NCBI RefSeq assembly: GCF_027409185.1
Contig: NC_084462.1
Location: 86,662,179 to 86,726,178, forward strand
DNA from: Cynocephalus volans
Taxonomy: Eukaryota; Chordata; Mammalia; Dermoptera; Cynocephalidae
DNA length: 64,000 nt
Direction of reading: 5' to 3'
The notes beneath the pieces were generated by a model. That model searched no databases. It worked only from the letters and a program-made list of their open reading frames with translations, and was not told where the DNA came from. Position 1 is the first letter of the stretch. The number at the start of each line of letters is the position of its first letter. Both the position numbers and the translations under genes were made by a program. Positions 1 through 22,100 of this stretch are shown piece after piece.

Positions 1-642
1 AGATTCAGAGGGACAGGAATTCACGAATGGCATAGCTGGGTGGTCTGGCTGAGGGTCTCTAACAGGCTGCAGTCAAGCTGTTGACGGACACCACATTATC
101 CAAAGTCTTGCCTGCGGCTGAAAGATCTGCCTCTAAGATGACCCAGCAGAAGCCTCAGTTTCTCACCATGTGGGCCTCTCCATAGGCAGTTTGAGTGTCT
201 TCATATCATGGCATCTGGCTTGCACTAGAGCCAATGACCCAAGAGAGAAAGCAAGGCAGAAAAGACACAGTATCTTTCATAGCCTAGCCTTGGAAGTGAG
301 GTCATATTACATTGATCACATAGGCCCACTGTGACACACTGCTGGAGGGGACCACACAAAGACATGAAAACCAGAGGCAGGAATCACTGGGAACCATCTT
401 GAAAGCTGGCTATCACAATGACTCCCTTCACCAACGAACTTTGCTTCCTTCCTTCTCCAGGGATGCTCTTGTCAGGCTTCTGAGGGCCAGGCTCAGGGAG
501 CCAGTTTGAGGTTGGTTTAATGGAGATTTGGTTTATGAATCTTGGGAATATGTTGAAGTGGTGAGCCAAGAACTAACTCTGTAAAGGACTTCAGTTAGAG
601 AAATTAATACTGTGCATTTCCCCCCAACCTTGAAGATTATAG
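1..642 (+). other. Intronic sequence upstream of the first visible LEO1-like exon
   Basis: No coding exon or recognisable repeat is seen here. By position it is the 3' part of a LEO1-like intron, ending in a C/T-rich tract with AG at 641-642. The short open frames in this stretch do not resemble LEO1. Confidence 0.5.
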
Positions 643-9045
<8,403 letters not shown>

Positions 9046-9334
9046 CTGTGATGTTGGAAAATCCGTTTGTCCCAAACGAGATCATTTTGGTTACTGTTTC
9101 CTCTGGGGTGGGTCTTAGGTTTCAGTGCATTCCTGCTGCTCTGTCCCACCTGCTTCCTCCTGGCCCCAGCACAGAGGTCTGTGAGCTCAGGTGTGGCCTC
9201 CTCTGGGATGTCCTCCTTCCTGCCTAGCTGGGCTCAGGCCCTTCTGTGCCCTGTAGTCCCCTTGGCATGGCATTAATTCCATTTACCACATGGCACTGTG
9301 ATCTTAGAAGGGCAGGCACAGGAAGGCTCACTAG

Positions 9335-9480
9335 ATGCAGGGGCTTTGGCAAGTGCTGCGTGGATCATATCAATTCTAGTCCCTAGAACACCTCGAAGGG
9401 CAGGTGCTGTTATATCCATTTTACAGATGTGGAGGCTGAGGTTTAATGAGCTTAAGACCTCTGTACAAAGCTTTTTCTTC
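9335..9480 (-). repeat. MIR SINE, antisense
   Basis: The segment attttacagatgtggaggct followed by gaggtttaatgagcttaaga is the reverse complement of the conserved MIR core. Confidence 0.65.
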
Positions 9481-9648
9481 TAGTAAAAACAGCTTTTTTT
9501 CTCTGAGACAAAAGTTACGATGTTTCATGTAGAGCAGTCACAATGCTGAGCAGATACATGGGTGACCTTATGGAGACAGATACCCAAAATATCTACCTGA
9601 GAGAAATGGGCACCACTAGGTTTAAGGAAAAGAGCTACGGGAAACAAA

Positions 9649-10128
9649 ATACAGTTGGCTCTATCTGCAGGTTCCATATCCACGGATTCAGCCAACAATG
9701 GATTGAAATATTGCGGGGGGGGGGGGGAAGTATGGTTGTGCCTGTATCGAACGTCATTTTTTCTTGTCATTATTACCTAAACAATGCAGTGTAACAGCTA
9801 CAGTAACGTGCCACATAACATTTTGGCCAATGACAGACTGCATATAGGTTGGTGGCTATACCATATACCCTAGGTGTGTGGTAGGCTATACCATCTAGGT
9901 TTGCATAAGTATGCTCTATGATTTTCACGCAACGAAATTACACATTTCCGTCCGTATGTTTTTATATTGCATTGGATATTACAAGTAACCTAGAGTTGAT
10001 TTAAAGCATATGGGAGAATTTGTGTAGGTTATATGCAAAGGCTGTACCATTTTATATCAGGGACTTGAGCATCTGTGGATTTTGGTATCCTTGAGGGTCC
10101 TGGAACCAGTCCCCAACGACTGTATGGA
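9649..10128 (+). mobile_element. Tigger-type (MER2-like) DNA transposon with nested insertion
   Basis: The left part (acagttggctctatctgcag, then atccacggattcagccaac) and the right part (ttgatttaaagcatatggga, then tttatatcagggacttgagc) match the terminal regions of a non-autonomous Tigger element. The right terminus (accagtccccaacgactgt) is the diverged inverted copy of the left. A G run at 9715-9727 lies inside. A second element interrupts it at about 9800-9955. Confidence 0.75.
9800..9955 (-). mobile_element. Second Tigger-family fragment nested in the first
   Basis: Contains ataccctaggtgtgtggtag and ctataccatctaggtttgca, segments I associate with a different Tigger subfamily. The sequence on either side continues the outer element. 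Confidence 0.5.
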
Positions 10129-10487
10129 TTTGCTAGCTTTTTGACTACCACAGTAGCTGGAACATAATAGGTGTAAACAAACCAATGGTGTTATCTTCGG
10201 CAAGTCACTTCTCTCAGGTCAGTTTCCTTCACTAGGTGGGGCTTAGACTTGAACATGTAAATCCTTCATCCACTCCATCTATATTTCTCTGCCTCTGAGA
10301 GTTGGATACTACAGAATGTACTGTATCACAGGACCCTGCTTCTTCATATTTGTCAACTCAATTCAATTTCATGGACAGACAAGACCAAATACTGACAATA
10401 TTAAATTGAACCATATGAAATTACTATTTTTATGGGTAAAAATGGTTAACTATTGGCAATTTTATATGGTTTAACTTAATGGGGTGG

Positions 10488-10795
10488 TGTGTTAGTTATC
10501 CTAACAAAATACCATAGACTGGTGGCTTAAACAATAGAAATTTATTTCTCACACTTCTAAAGGCTGGAAAATCCAAGATCATGGTGTGATTGCTGGTGAG
10601 CTCCCTTCATGGCTTGCAGACAGCCGCCTTCTCGCTGTGTCCTCACATGGCGGAGTCTTGTGTCTCTTCTGTAAGGGCACTAATCCCATCATGAGGGCTC
10701 CAACCTCATGACCTTATCTAACCTTAATTACCTTCCAAATGCCTCATCTCCAAATACCATGACATTGGGGGTTAGGGCTTCAGTCCATAATAAGT
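10488..10795 (+). mobile_element. LTR-like interspersed repeat, family not resolved
   Basis: Recognisable common mammalian repeat: taacaaaataccatagactg, ggcttaaacaatagaaattt, gccttctcgctgtgtcctca, and a tail with caaataccatgacattgggg. I know it as an abundant LTR-type repeat but cannot fix the subfamily. Confidence 0.6.
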
Positions 10796-11963
10796 AGGAA
10801 AGAATAACTCAGGCAAATTAATAAGTTTGTTCTTAAAGAGGGATGTAAAGAATGAACTTTAGAACATAGGAACTAAAGGGATTATGTGCTTTTTCAAAAA
10901 GTCCAAGTCTACAGGATATTTGATCAACTTTATTGAAATTATTTGTTCCAGAATATAGTGGTAAATTCTAAATGCTTATAGTACATACTATTCAAAAGAA
11001 ACTTCATCATGCTATTATGAACTGGGTTGATAATATTTTGTATTATTTAAATATCAGTATTGTAAAATTCATTGCATTATACTTCTAATAACTGAAAAAT
11101 ATTTCGTGTTTTAGATATTTTAGCATTAGAAAAAAATGTATTTAAACACCCAACTTCATGTGACAAAGAATGATGACTGTTACAAAGGTAATTTTCATAT
11201 TTTTAAACATAACTAAAACCAAATATAATTCATCCAAAAGACTGAAAAAAAAAGTGAGCATTTATTTGCAATTACCAAGGTTTTTATTTTGAGTGGAGGT
11301 GAAACTTACACTTCTAAAAATTGCTATATGTACCCACCAAGCACCCAGAATTGTTCTTAAATTTTACTCTCTGAATGTATAAATTTAGACTACAATATCT
11401 GAAAAATTTTAGGCCTAATAATTGTTTTCCATCAATTAAAACATACTGACAGTCTAGAAAACGCAGTAAAACTTCATATATGTAAACTCTAAGGGCATCC
11501 AATTATCTTTAAAATGTATGAACTTATACAGCTATTTTAACAAAACATGGCTGGTCGTGCTTCTTAGTATTATAACCTATTTTTATCTAGCCTCTAGAGC
11601 AGGTGTCCTAAGTCAAATTCTTCATATGTAAATGAAAGCTTTCCGAAATACTTGGTGATGGTTTATAATAGCTTACCTAGTAATGTCTTTTTTTCCTAGA
11701 TAACCCCTAAGGTTGGCCCCTCTGAATGATCAGACTGCAAGATGGAGTTTAAGATTAATAAAATGTTATAAATGTTTTATTTAAAAAATTTTTAATTTGT
11801 TCAGTTTTTATAGAGGACTATAAAAATTGAAGGACCTGTGGAACTGAATTGTAGTGGAGAAAATTATCAACATGACATAAAGAACGACCAAATTAAAATA
11901 TGATGAAAGAATACAGAAATCTTTGCCTATGAATACTACATTCTCAATTTAAAAATAATTATG

Positions 11964-12037
11964 ATGTTGTAACACCAAGGTCAAGGGTTCGGAACCCCTT
12001 ACCGGCCAGCCAACAAAAAAATAAAAATAAAAAAAAT
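11964..12037 (+). mobile_element. CYN-like SINE, 5'-truncated
   Basis: Reads aacaccaaggtcaagggttc, then ggaaccccttaccggccagc and an A-rich tail. Only the 3' half of one tRNA-Ile-like monomer with the B-box region is present. Confidence 0.75.
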
Positions 12038-13632
12038 TAGTGAAGAGTGTCTTTGATTTGTTTGGTAAGCAAATCTTACGGTAAGAAATATCTAGAAACA
12101 TTTAATGGTCAGTGAGAAGTGATAGAAAAGACGGATTTATAGATGTTTAGGCCTAAGAACTCACATCCCTTGTCTGACAGCAGTAACAGGACTTGTCTCT
12201 AGTACATCCAGTGTTCGTTTCTCTTGGGTGCAATGTCTTCGGTCACAACTACTCAAAAGTGAGCTAGGACTGTAATGAGGGAGCAAAGTTGGACAGTACT
12301 AAACTTGCAGAGAACGGAAGCGGCTATGCACTCCAGAGAAAGCACCATCCTCAGATCCCCTGGGAGGTAAAAATCATTCCTGATTTATCAGGGAAAAAGT
12401 GAGGCAGCCCTGGGAACATAGAGCCAAAAATGTAAAGATTTTATGAAACTCCATGAATTCTTTCATCTTATTTTAATGGCAGCAAGGGTTAAATATAATG
12501 TACAATACAATACGACTAACATTTTATCAAAACATTTTTTTCTTTTATAATTTTTTATTATATCATGGAATCCCCTGTTTAAATGAAAACACATCAGATA
12601 CTTGGTCAATTAGAAAACAATGTACAAAGTTCTATTTACATGTAACTTTTCCAGAATGCACCCCTTGCACAAAGCAAGTATGTGGGTTATTTCATTCAAA
12701 TAACAATAATTTGCAATTTAACAACCAAGAATACTCTCTTTGAAATCTCTAACAATCTGTTTATTTATTTAACACGAAATATTTATTTGGTCTTTTAAAT
12801 GACAGGTACCCTTAGAATATGTATTTTATCTACTCTTCAAACTTTTACTAGGCTTTAGCTACATATATAGCACCAAAATCCACTTTAATAGTATTAATGT
12901 TAGCCACTAATATTGAGTTTCTAATACATACAATTTCAGGTAGCATACCAGAAAAATTAGAACTTCAGACAAATACGAATATAAAATTTTATAAAATGGG
13001 TAATTAAGAGCTTTTTTAAAAATAGCAATTTAAAAATGCAAAGAATATTCTTTTAGATAACCAGATAAGTTTAAATTGATAAGGATATAAAACTTAAGGC
13101 CTTAGAAAATCTTTGGCTTAAAATCAAGATTAGTGAATTTATTGTAAAGTTTTAGAGCAATTTAGAAATACTAAAAGTTACTAAAAGGTTAAGAGGTGCC
13201 CAATTTTTAAAGATCAAAGTAAACATAATTTTTTCTCTCTTTATAATTACAACTGAAAGATTCTCCATATTCAATTGGACAAATGTTCATATTTAAAGTT
13301 ATTTATGAAGAAATCTTTTCTTCAATTACATAATGAACTGTCATAGCACAAAACTGGAATGGTACAGCAAAGTACTCAACTAGTAAGTGGAAAAGGTATT
13401 ACCCTTAAGTATGGGTATAAAATTCTAGGTAGGGTCACCTACCTATATTTTAAAAAATTATGGGAGGAAGGGGGAACATACTTATCAATTTATTGATTTA
13501 TAGGACAATGCAAACAAGGAAGCCTAGCTGAAAGCACAAGTGACCGATTCTTTCTGGTAGCCTTAGATACCTGCTGCATGCCTTGCTGGAACTGTGCAGA
13601 TTCTATAAAATCAAGTACAATTAAAAAGTCGT

Positions 13633-13776
13633 ATATGAAAAGAAAAAGAAAGAGGGGAAAGAAGGAGGGAGAGAGAAGGAGGTGGGGGGGAGGGAGGGAG
13701 AGAGAAGAGAGGAGGAGGGAAGGAGGGAGGAAACAAGGATGGAAGGAAGGAAAGCAGACAGGCAAGCAAGAAAGCA
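13633..13776 (+). repeat. Purine-rich (GA/GGA)n low-complexity tract
   Basis: About 140 bases of almost pure A and G on the plus strand, so pyrimidine-rich on the TMOD3 transcript strand. It creates artificial Lys/Arg/Glu-rich and Pro/Ser/Leu-rich open frames. Confidence 0.85.
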
Positions 13777-14137
13777 AGCCTTGATAACTTCAAAAAAAAA
13801 AAGAAAAAATCAAATGCCTTTAACTGATAGAGAATAGTGCAAAGTTGATCTTTGGCCCCTTTAAAACATTGGATACTGATGAAAACAAAAACAAAAACAA
13901 AGACAACCAAACAAAATTCTCAAGAGGGAAGCTTTTGCCTGTTGGGAAGGCTTATTACCATAGCACACAAGAAGCTGTCTAGCTCATCAGATAAACTGTC
14001 TGGCCCAAGCTGAAGGAGCAGACATTTTGCAATTCAATTTTGAGAAGTTTAAAAAAATTGATCGTAACATACCACCTTCACCCCTCCCCAACCCCCCCAT
14101 CAGAAATGAGATTCTTCCCTTCAGAAATATCTCCCTG

Positions 14138-14309
14138 GCTCTTTCTCTCTCCTCTGCCATTTCACAATATGATCCCCTATGTCACTGAAGTCACCACCAA
14201 GATCCTCAACAGATGTGTTCCCTGGATTTTGGACGACCCAGCCTCTGAAACTGTAAGCAGTAAATTTTGTTTTCTCTATAACTCAAAAAAAAAAAAAAAA
14301 AAAAAAAAA
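14138..14309 (+). mobile_element. Short retroinsertion with LTR-like 3' end and A tail
   Basis: A block of about 145 bases ends in 27 or more A residues and is flanked by atctccctg at 14129-14137 and 14310-14318. Its end (ggattttggacgacccagcc, then gaaactgtaagcagtaaatt) resembles the 3' part of a MaLR-type LTR. It may be an LTR-ended RNA copied back by the L1 machinery. Confidence 0.45.
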
Positions 14310-15747
14310 ATCTCCCTGTAAATGATACAGCTAGCTCTGAATTCAGTTCTGAGGCCAGGGTTACTCAGATTCCTTTCCTCCCTATCTTCTGCAGCTGTAA
14401 ATGACTCTGCCACCCCTTGCTCCACAGGCTGCCCTGTGATAGGGCATGCATACAAGTCTAAATCCTCTGTCACGGTAACAGTTCTGCAGTCTCACACTGG
14501 TCTTCCCACCACAGGACACTGTTCAATTGTTCACTTTAATACTTTGAGCAATAAAGACCACTCTGGTTATAGAAATGACTTTCACACAATATGGATTAAA
14601 AAATACAAGATGAAAGGAAGCTTATACCAAAACTCAAATTTATGAAGAAGAGCAGTTTTCCTTACTGGTTGGAAAATCTGTAGCAGTGAGTAAATACTGT
14701 GTATGGAATTCTGTCCTGTGCATGGGAACTTCCTACTACACTGTGCAACCCCCAGTCATTTATACACACACCAGCTTCTAATGCACTTACAGTAAGCATC
14801 AGTTTAAACGACTGTGTTGCAAGCTCTTCAGATTTGAGCTTCATCATCTTCACTATCTTTTATTTCATCTTTGATTTCAACAGCAGCTTTTGTTTTTCTT
14901 TTACCTTAAATAACTGAGTTGGCCATATGCCTTTTATGAAAAAGCAAATAGCTTTTCTACTCAGATGCTTTTTACTATTAGCTTTCACAAAAATTTAATA
15001 ATGCCCACATTGTTAAAGTGAAAAACTAATGAACTTAGACATAACTATACTTTCAAATTTAATATGTAACCTGGCAAAGCTGATGACTTCGTTTAAAAAA
15101 AAACCTAGGTGTTGCTGAGACACATCAGACAAGTGCAATAACCTGAACATGCAGATGGCCATTTTTTCCCCCTGGACATCTGCTTTTTCTTCTAAATGGA
15201 TGACCAGAGTTTTGAATCATCTGTTTTAAAACTCTGGCATTTTGTTCTCTTGATAAGGAAAAACCACACCCTTGACAAGTTCATGTATTCTAAAAAATGG
15301 AAAAGTCTCCAGGTCATGGAGTAAAGAAAGCTTTTAAATATCTTATGCCTAAAAAAAGCAATAGTAATTTTGATATCAACAATGTCCCTTTTTTGTTTAA
15401 AAAAGATTGGTACTCAAAACATTCAAATTATTCTACATAAATGACTTCTAAAACTTTTTTTTACAATTGTATTTTTTGGTGCAAGACATTATAGATCATT
15501 CATAAGCTAAATTACAATTAATTTCAGCAGAAATAGAAATACTTCAAAATATAAAATATCATCATTGATTTTACAATTTGAAACTGATAACAACTTAAAC
15601 TAGAAAAAGATGCATGTAGTTAAAAAAAAAAAAAAAAAGAAAAATTTCCAGTCTTTTCCCTTCTACCCAGGAAAATTTTACATCTGATTCACCAACATGA
15701 GCCCCTAGCAGTCTTCTGAAGTCTTCCAAAGTTTGAACTTGGCAGAT

Positions 15748-15782
15748 TTACTGGTGGTCTCCTTCAACTCGTCTCTTGCGCA
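15748..15782 (-). CDS. TMOD3: TMOD3 last coding exon
   Basis: Completes valine and encodes [10 protein letters not shown] with TAA at 15748-15750. This C-terminal signature separates TMOD3 from its neighbour TMOD2. The exon continues leftward as 3' UTR. Confidence 0.95.
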
Positions 15783-16129
15783 CTATGAGAAAAAGAAAAA
15801 GTATGTTAGAAATCCCTATTAGTTTTTACAGTATTAACTGGTTTGTAACAAATTAGTTTCTGTATAATCCAGTTATAGTTTTACAAAAACAAAATGTCCA
15901 TTCCGGTTCACATGATCATTAATAAAAAAATTTTTTCCCAAACCAGCTGTCCGCCAAAAAACCAAAAAACAACAAAAAAACCTTTTTTCCATCATTCACC
16001 ATCGTCATTTACCTGTTAAGAACCGAGGGGCCTCAAAACAAGAACCATGTGTCCTAAGCTCACTGTACTTACACAGCAGCAGCACTAGAAATCTAAAACA
16101 GAATGGTCAGCAATCATCTTCAAGTCATT

Positions 16130-16174
<45 letters not shown>

Positions 16175-19100
16175 ATGACCGGTAAGGGGATCTTAACCCT
16201 TGACTTGGTGTTGTCAGCACCACGCTCACCCAGTGAGCAAACCGGCCATCCCTATATGGGATCCGAACCCGCAGCCTCGGCGCTCCCAGCGCCACACTCT
16301 CCCGAGTGAGCCACGGGCTCGGCCCTTCAAGTCATTTCTTTATTGAAAAAATGTATAGCTAGGTTTTAAAAAATGATTAATAAATTAGTATGTTAAATTA
16401 CGAAATGACATTCAGGCAGCTGGGGTTAGAAAGTATAAAAGTAACTATTTGCATGCTCTCCTCATTAGACTCTACAATGTATTTCCTTAGTCTGTGAAAG
16501 AACATACCAAAAACATTTTTGTAATTTTTAAAGCTAAGTGATTCCTACTGGATTTCAGATTTTCCTTCTCTTGTCTCCTACAAAATGAACTGGTTCAGGG
16601 CTCTGAAAAAACAACAAATGCAAATTAATAAAAATCTCAGATGCTGGTAATGTGGTGAGGTCACTTCTGGCTACAGTGGCCAGCCAACCAGCTCAGCTGA
16701 CGGAGTAGAGAAGGTGCCTATGTCTGAGGACTCCCAGTCTCTTCACAGACTGGCAACACCAAACCACTCAGCTATGCTCACTAGCAGCAGGGCATCCTTC
16801 GGCTACAGGATGTTACTACCTACACTCCTGCCTCTCAGCCACCAGACAGCATTCACTGGGAGCCACCGATTCAGGGCTCCTCGGCGTTGCGGCCAACTCC
16901 TATACAGAGAGGACAAAAAGCACAGGTTCTGAAGTCAGTGAAAAATAGTAATAAATATGGCTCTGTGACTTTTCTGTAATGTGTTTTTCAGCAAGTTAGT
17001 TAACCTCTCTGAGCCTCAACTCATCCTCTGTAACAGGAGCATAAGGATGTGTGTACCTCATGGCTGTGCAACTAAAGGCGTGATAAACTGCATGGTGCAG
17101 TACTGAGAACACAGTAAGCCTTCAGTAAAGAGTACTCAGCCTCATCATCCACTACAGTGGGGTTAACAGATGTTCCTGAGGCCCTGGTCAGCCATCTTTT
17201 CGGGGTGAGGAAAGCCAAGTTGGCTATTATAGCTAGAGGATTTGCATTTATGTGTTACTGGTTTTGATACTTTTCCCAGTAAGTGCCTCTGTTTAAGTTA
17301 GACTGTTGGTTTATTAATTTCCTACTCTCTTCCATCCATGAAAGCAAGCAGGAAGGCAACTGCCTCTTTCTTCAGCATAAATTGGCTGTCGGACAGAAGA
17401 ACTAGAAGCCAGCAGGTACACCTGGCCTTCTGGCCAGGCCACAGACACTCTGCTCTCATGCCATTCTGGCTGCTGGCTTCTGTTTGTTGGCCTTTAATAG
17501 ATGAGACCAGACATTCAAGTGATGTGTATAAAAGCTTGTTCAGCCATTGGTTGGGTGCTAGCTAGAAAATAAAAAACTAGAGAAAAGTATCAGGTTGCCA
17601 TGAACATTTTTATACTTATCTAATCAAGTTTGCCTTGACTCTAATTTTAGTCCATGCTGACAAAGAACAAGTTTTATGTGTTTACTGAAATATAAAGGGA
17701 AAAACATCAAATGGAGACTTAAGTTCTCAAATATAAACTGAGAAACATCTGAAAGGCAAACCAGATAATTCTTTAGGGTAGAACATTACAAAGAAAATTT
17801 TGAATTGCAGCAGGGTTTGGATGTTATTGGCAAACCATTTCAGATGTTTAAAAGTACATTATAAAAAATACATATTATAAACAAGATCTACTGGACAAAG
17901 TGAAGCAAACAAAAAAGGTGTGGAAAATCGATTATGTAGTTAGCTAGTATAAAGATAATAGTAATAAGAGATTCAAAGTTCAACTGCAGGTTGCATGTAT
18001 ACCATACAATCTCTTTGTTGTTAAAGCTGTGAAACTTCTTAGCTAGAGAGATGGACAGTGGGCAGAATTATTTCATCGAATAGCTGAGACTAAGAAAACA
18101 ATGAGAGGAAAAGATGTTATCAAAATCAGAATACCAAAGATCTGATACAGCCCTATGTGCCCAAGAGATTCTGTACACATTTAAGTCTTATTCTTTGATA
18201 TCTCTTTTAAGTTACTACATAACAGGTTGCTGAGACCTGTATGTCAGAAAACATGGTCTTTAGGCTTTCCACCTTGATCCATAGGCAGAGATCAGAGTGT
18301 ATGGCTGAAAAAAACTCAAGCTGAGAGCAGCTGAATGGGAGGGAGGCAGCTGCTGTGTGCACACGGAGCAGAGGACAACGGGGTGAAGAGCCGTTCCTGA
18401 CTCCTCTCTCTCACGTGTGCCCATTTGTTACCTTCCAGCAATTCCTCAGTTCATCCTCTAGATGACAGGCTTACAAATTTTGACCTATTAACAAATTTTC
18501 CAAAACCCACTCCACTGATATAAGTTCTCAACACCTCATCATCAGTCAATTGTCAGTAAGCCCTAACTAACCTCATTTTCTGTCTCTGAAAAAGTAGTAA
18601 GTTGTTTTTGAAGAATCATCTTAATCATATATTCAATGGCCTACAACGGCTCTTAAATGCCTCCCACATAAAATCCAAAGAAATTTAAGTTCTTTACCAT
18701 AACCAACTCTCCCTCTTAATCTGCTGGCATCACTCTTACTCTGTTAGCTTCAAACAACAAGTACCTATTGAAAGTTTATTCTGGACCCAGCATCATGGTA
18801 TGAGAGTCAGTTCTCAAAATCTGTGGCTGTCCTCAGAGTATAAATAACTTGGCTTGCTCTCAAACTTGAGCTTTTATCCATGTAATTCCCCACTCCAGGA
18901 ATGTCTTCATTGTCATTTCATGCCTGAGACCTGTGTCTGGAAATCTATTTTGGATCAGAATGAAACAGCCTGAGTAGGATTCTAGAGAGAGCCCAGCACA
19001 AAGCTGTTTGCTTTCTCTCAAGTCCACTTTGTGTCAGACTACAGCATCTTTGACATGGCCTCCTCATCCCCTATGACATGCTGCTGTGGACAGCTACTCG

Positions 19101-22100
19101 ACTGTGCCATGTCAACATAAAGCAACCTAGGAAACAGTTTTCCTCTGCCTCCCTCATCTCCCAAATGCCAAAATCTCTCTTATTCTGATACTGGACATTC
19201 TTTTTTTACAGACATTTGAGCAAAGTGCCTACCACAACAGGCATGGCAGAAGAGCACAAGTGCTGAGACCTTGCAAAGTTGGTGTCCCTGCCATGTCACT
19301 TATGGGCTTTCACTGTGCAGCTCCTGCAGGGACAGTGGCTGGAATCACCTGCCTGCTGGGAAGGATCTAAGTGACAGAGAGGCTTAGGGCTACAAATTTG
19401 TTGGTGGGATTTATTAAGGTAGTTTCAGAGGAGAGGAAAAATGGACACTTCTGGATTAGTTTATGGCTATTTAGTTAGCAGAACACTGTAACATTGAGCA
19501 GGGTTCAAATTCTACCACCTTACATGACTTACACCTTATACTATTACATCTTATTTACTCACTTAATACATTTTTATTAAGTATCTACTGTGTGTCAAGC
19601 ATGGTTTTAAGAGATCTACAGATTCAAAAGCTGGACAAAACCCTTGCCAACACATGGTCTCTGCCTTCAAAAAGCTTCCAGTCTTTGAAAACAGACTATC
19701 AGACTGAAGTAAAAGGCAATTTAAAAAGTATAATAAATGCTGTGACAAGTAAGGGGTATATGGGGGCAAATCTGCTCAAGATGTCTAACAATGACGGACT
19801 CAGAAACTCATATATCCACTTAAAACTGGAGAAACAAACCAGAGTTTCACTAAGTGTGAACTGCCTACAACAGAATTAGTTGGAGTATGTGTTAAAAGTC
19901 CCAATGTCCAGTTCCACCCTAGACCAACTAAATCAGAATCTCTAAGGGAAGGAAAGCCAATAATCTGTATATTTTTAAAGCTTTCCAATTATTTATGAAG
20001 TTCAGCTAGACTGAGAAATACTGCTCTAAAAAGCAAAATTAAATACTTGAGGAAAAAAAATAGAAGCTAACTAGTGAACCAATACTTAAAACAATTAGCA
20101 TAACTTTGCAAACTACATCTAGAATCAACGATACATGAAAATACCAGTTTTCTCTTTTAAAAAGCAAGAGGCTAAAATCTCCTATGGAAAACTAGTCATA
20201 TAGAGAGCAGAAAGGGTTTGAATTTGCACTTTTCGCAATGATCTGGATTAAACGAATGAAGCTATATTTTTTTCTGCTCCAGAAAATTTTGAGTGCAAAC
20301 TTAAATATGGCTGAAGCTTAAAGGAACTGCATCACTTTGAAATGTTACTTCTTTTGAGAAGTCTTATTTTAATTGTCTAAAATGCATCTTTTAAGATACT
20401 TCAATGGCAAATACCATAACTTAAAAGAAGAGTCAATTTTTGGAAACAGGTAAAACAAAATTATAAGCACCATATTTGTTAATTCGGCTTTAGCTGGAAA
20501 ACCTATTTCAAAGCCTCATGGTTGAACAGGAACCATGAAAGAATGGGCGATTACTGACCTAGATGTGTGCAGTGACAAGACAAACTGCCCCTAACAGTTG
20601 TGTTAGGGGTACTAGTAGCTAGAGCAAGCCTTTATACATCAGTGACTATAAAACTTGCATTAAAACAATAATTATTCTATATTTTGTCACATAAAAATGA
20701 ATTTCTATCTAGGTCAGTTTGATAAAAAGGGCAAAAACTTTCCTTGCAATGTTGAAATCTTTGTTTTAATAGCTCCAAGGACTGATTTGCAGTTGAGAAC
20801 AAAATATTTGTTATAGAAAACTGTTCATTTAAAGCTACTTGTATGAAATAGGTTTGTCACAGGAAGCTGATTTTACCCACTGACCCAATTGATCACTATA
20901 ACCTCACTTAAATTTAACTCTAATTCAATCAGTATAAAAAGGACTGTGCAGATTTTAGAAACAAAGGCCAAGTAATTTCTCCCTGTTAAAATTTATTTTT
21001 AAAAGAGGAAAAAGTTCTCCCAATACATTAGCTTAATGACTTAATTCAGAAACTCAATTTGATACTGCATATATCTTACCTAAGTCATTGTTTTTTGTTA
21101 TAGCATCAGCTGCCCTGGTTCGGGGTCCCTGCTGTGTAAACTGATATCCAAATTTAAGGATATTTGTATTTTCCTCAAGCATTTTAGCCATTTCCAATTC
21201 CACAGCTGTCCCCAACTGCTGCCTCTGTAATAATTAGAAATAAAGAATAATATTAATAAACTAAATCAAAATACTTTTCGAGGTAAATCAAGACCAAGAC
21301 ATTCAGGCACACACTGCTTCTGTTGGCCCATTTAAATTTTCCCAATTCCTACAGCATGTATAAGAGAAACAAAATTTTTAAAGCTTAGTATATGATCATA
21401 CAGACATAAAAAAAAGTGTGAATTACCATAATGAAATACCACTTTACACCCACAAAGATAAGTATAATCAAAAAGATGAACAATAACAAGTGTTGGCAAG
21501 AATGTGGGAAAATTGGGACCCTCATACATTGCTGGTAAGAATGTAAAATGGGGTGACTACTACGGAAAACAGGCCATTACTGAAAGAGTTAAACGTACAG
21601 TTATCATATGACACGACGATCCCACTCCTAGGTATACACCCAAGGGAAATGAAAACGTATGTTCAGATAAGAACTTGAAATGAACGAATGTTCATAGCAG
21701 CATTATTTCTAATAGCCAAAAAGTGCAAACACTCCAAATGTGATAGAATATTGATATATGCTGCAACACAGATAAACCTCCAGAACATTATGGTAGGTGA
21801 AAGAAGCCAGACACGAAAGATCACATACTGTTTGATTCCATTTACATGAACTGTCCAGAACAGGCAAATAGAGAGACAAAGCAGACTATCAGTTGCTAGG
21901 GGCTGGTGGGAGGGGTGAGTGGAGAGTGACTGCTAAATGGGTTTGGAGTTATTTTGGCAGTAATGAAAATGTTCTGGAGTTAGTGGTGATGGTTGCAATG
22001 CATCATAAATATATTAAAAATCATTTAATTGTATACTTTAAAAAGAGTGAGTTTTATTGTATGTGAATTACATCTCAATAAAAAAATTGAAAACGTAAAT

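Larger units (their letters stand above)
10796..15747 (-). other. TMOD3: Probable TMOD3 3' UTR and downstream intergenic sequence
   Basis: Starts directly after the TMOD3 stop codon (15748-15750, read leftward). The stretch is AT-rich and poor in old repeats, as expected for a long conserved 3' UTR. Several AATAAA signals occur on the minus strand (TTTATT on plus, for example 11283-11288). Which one ends the transcript cannot be decided here. It contains a SINE fragment, a purine-rich tract and a short retroinsertion, listed separately. Confidence 0.4.

Noticed and set aside
13578-13910. Lys/Arg/Glu-rich plus-strand frame and Pro/Ser/Leu-rich minus-strand frames
   Set aside because: They are translations of the polypurine tract and have no independent support.
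21080-21224. Assignment of the minus-strand gene to TMOD2 rather than TMOD3
   Set aside because: The C-terminus [11 protein letters not shown] and the sequence [20 protein letters not shown] fit TMOD3; TMOD2 differs in both places.
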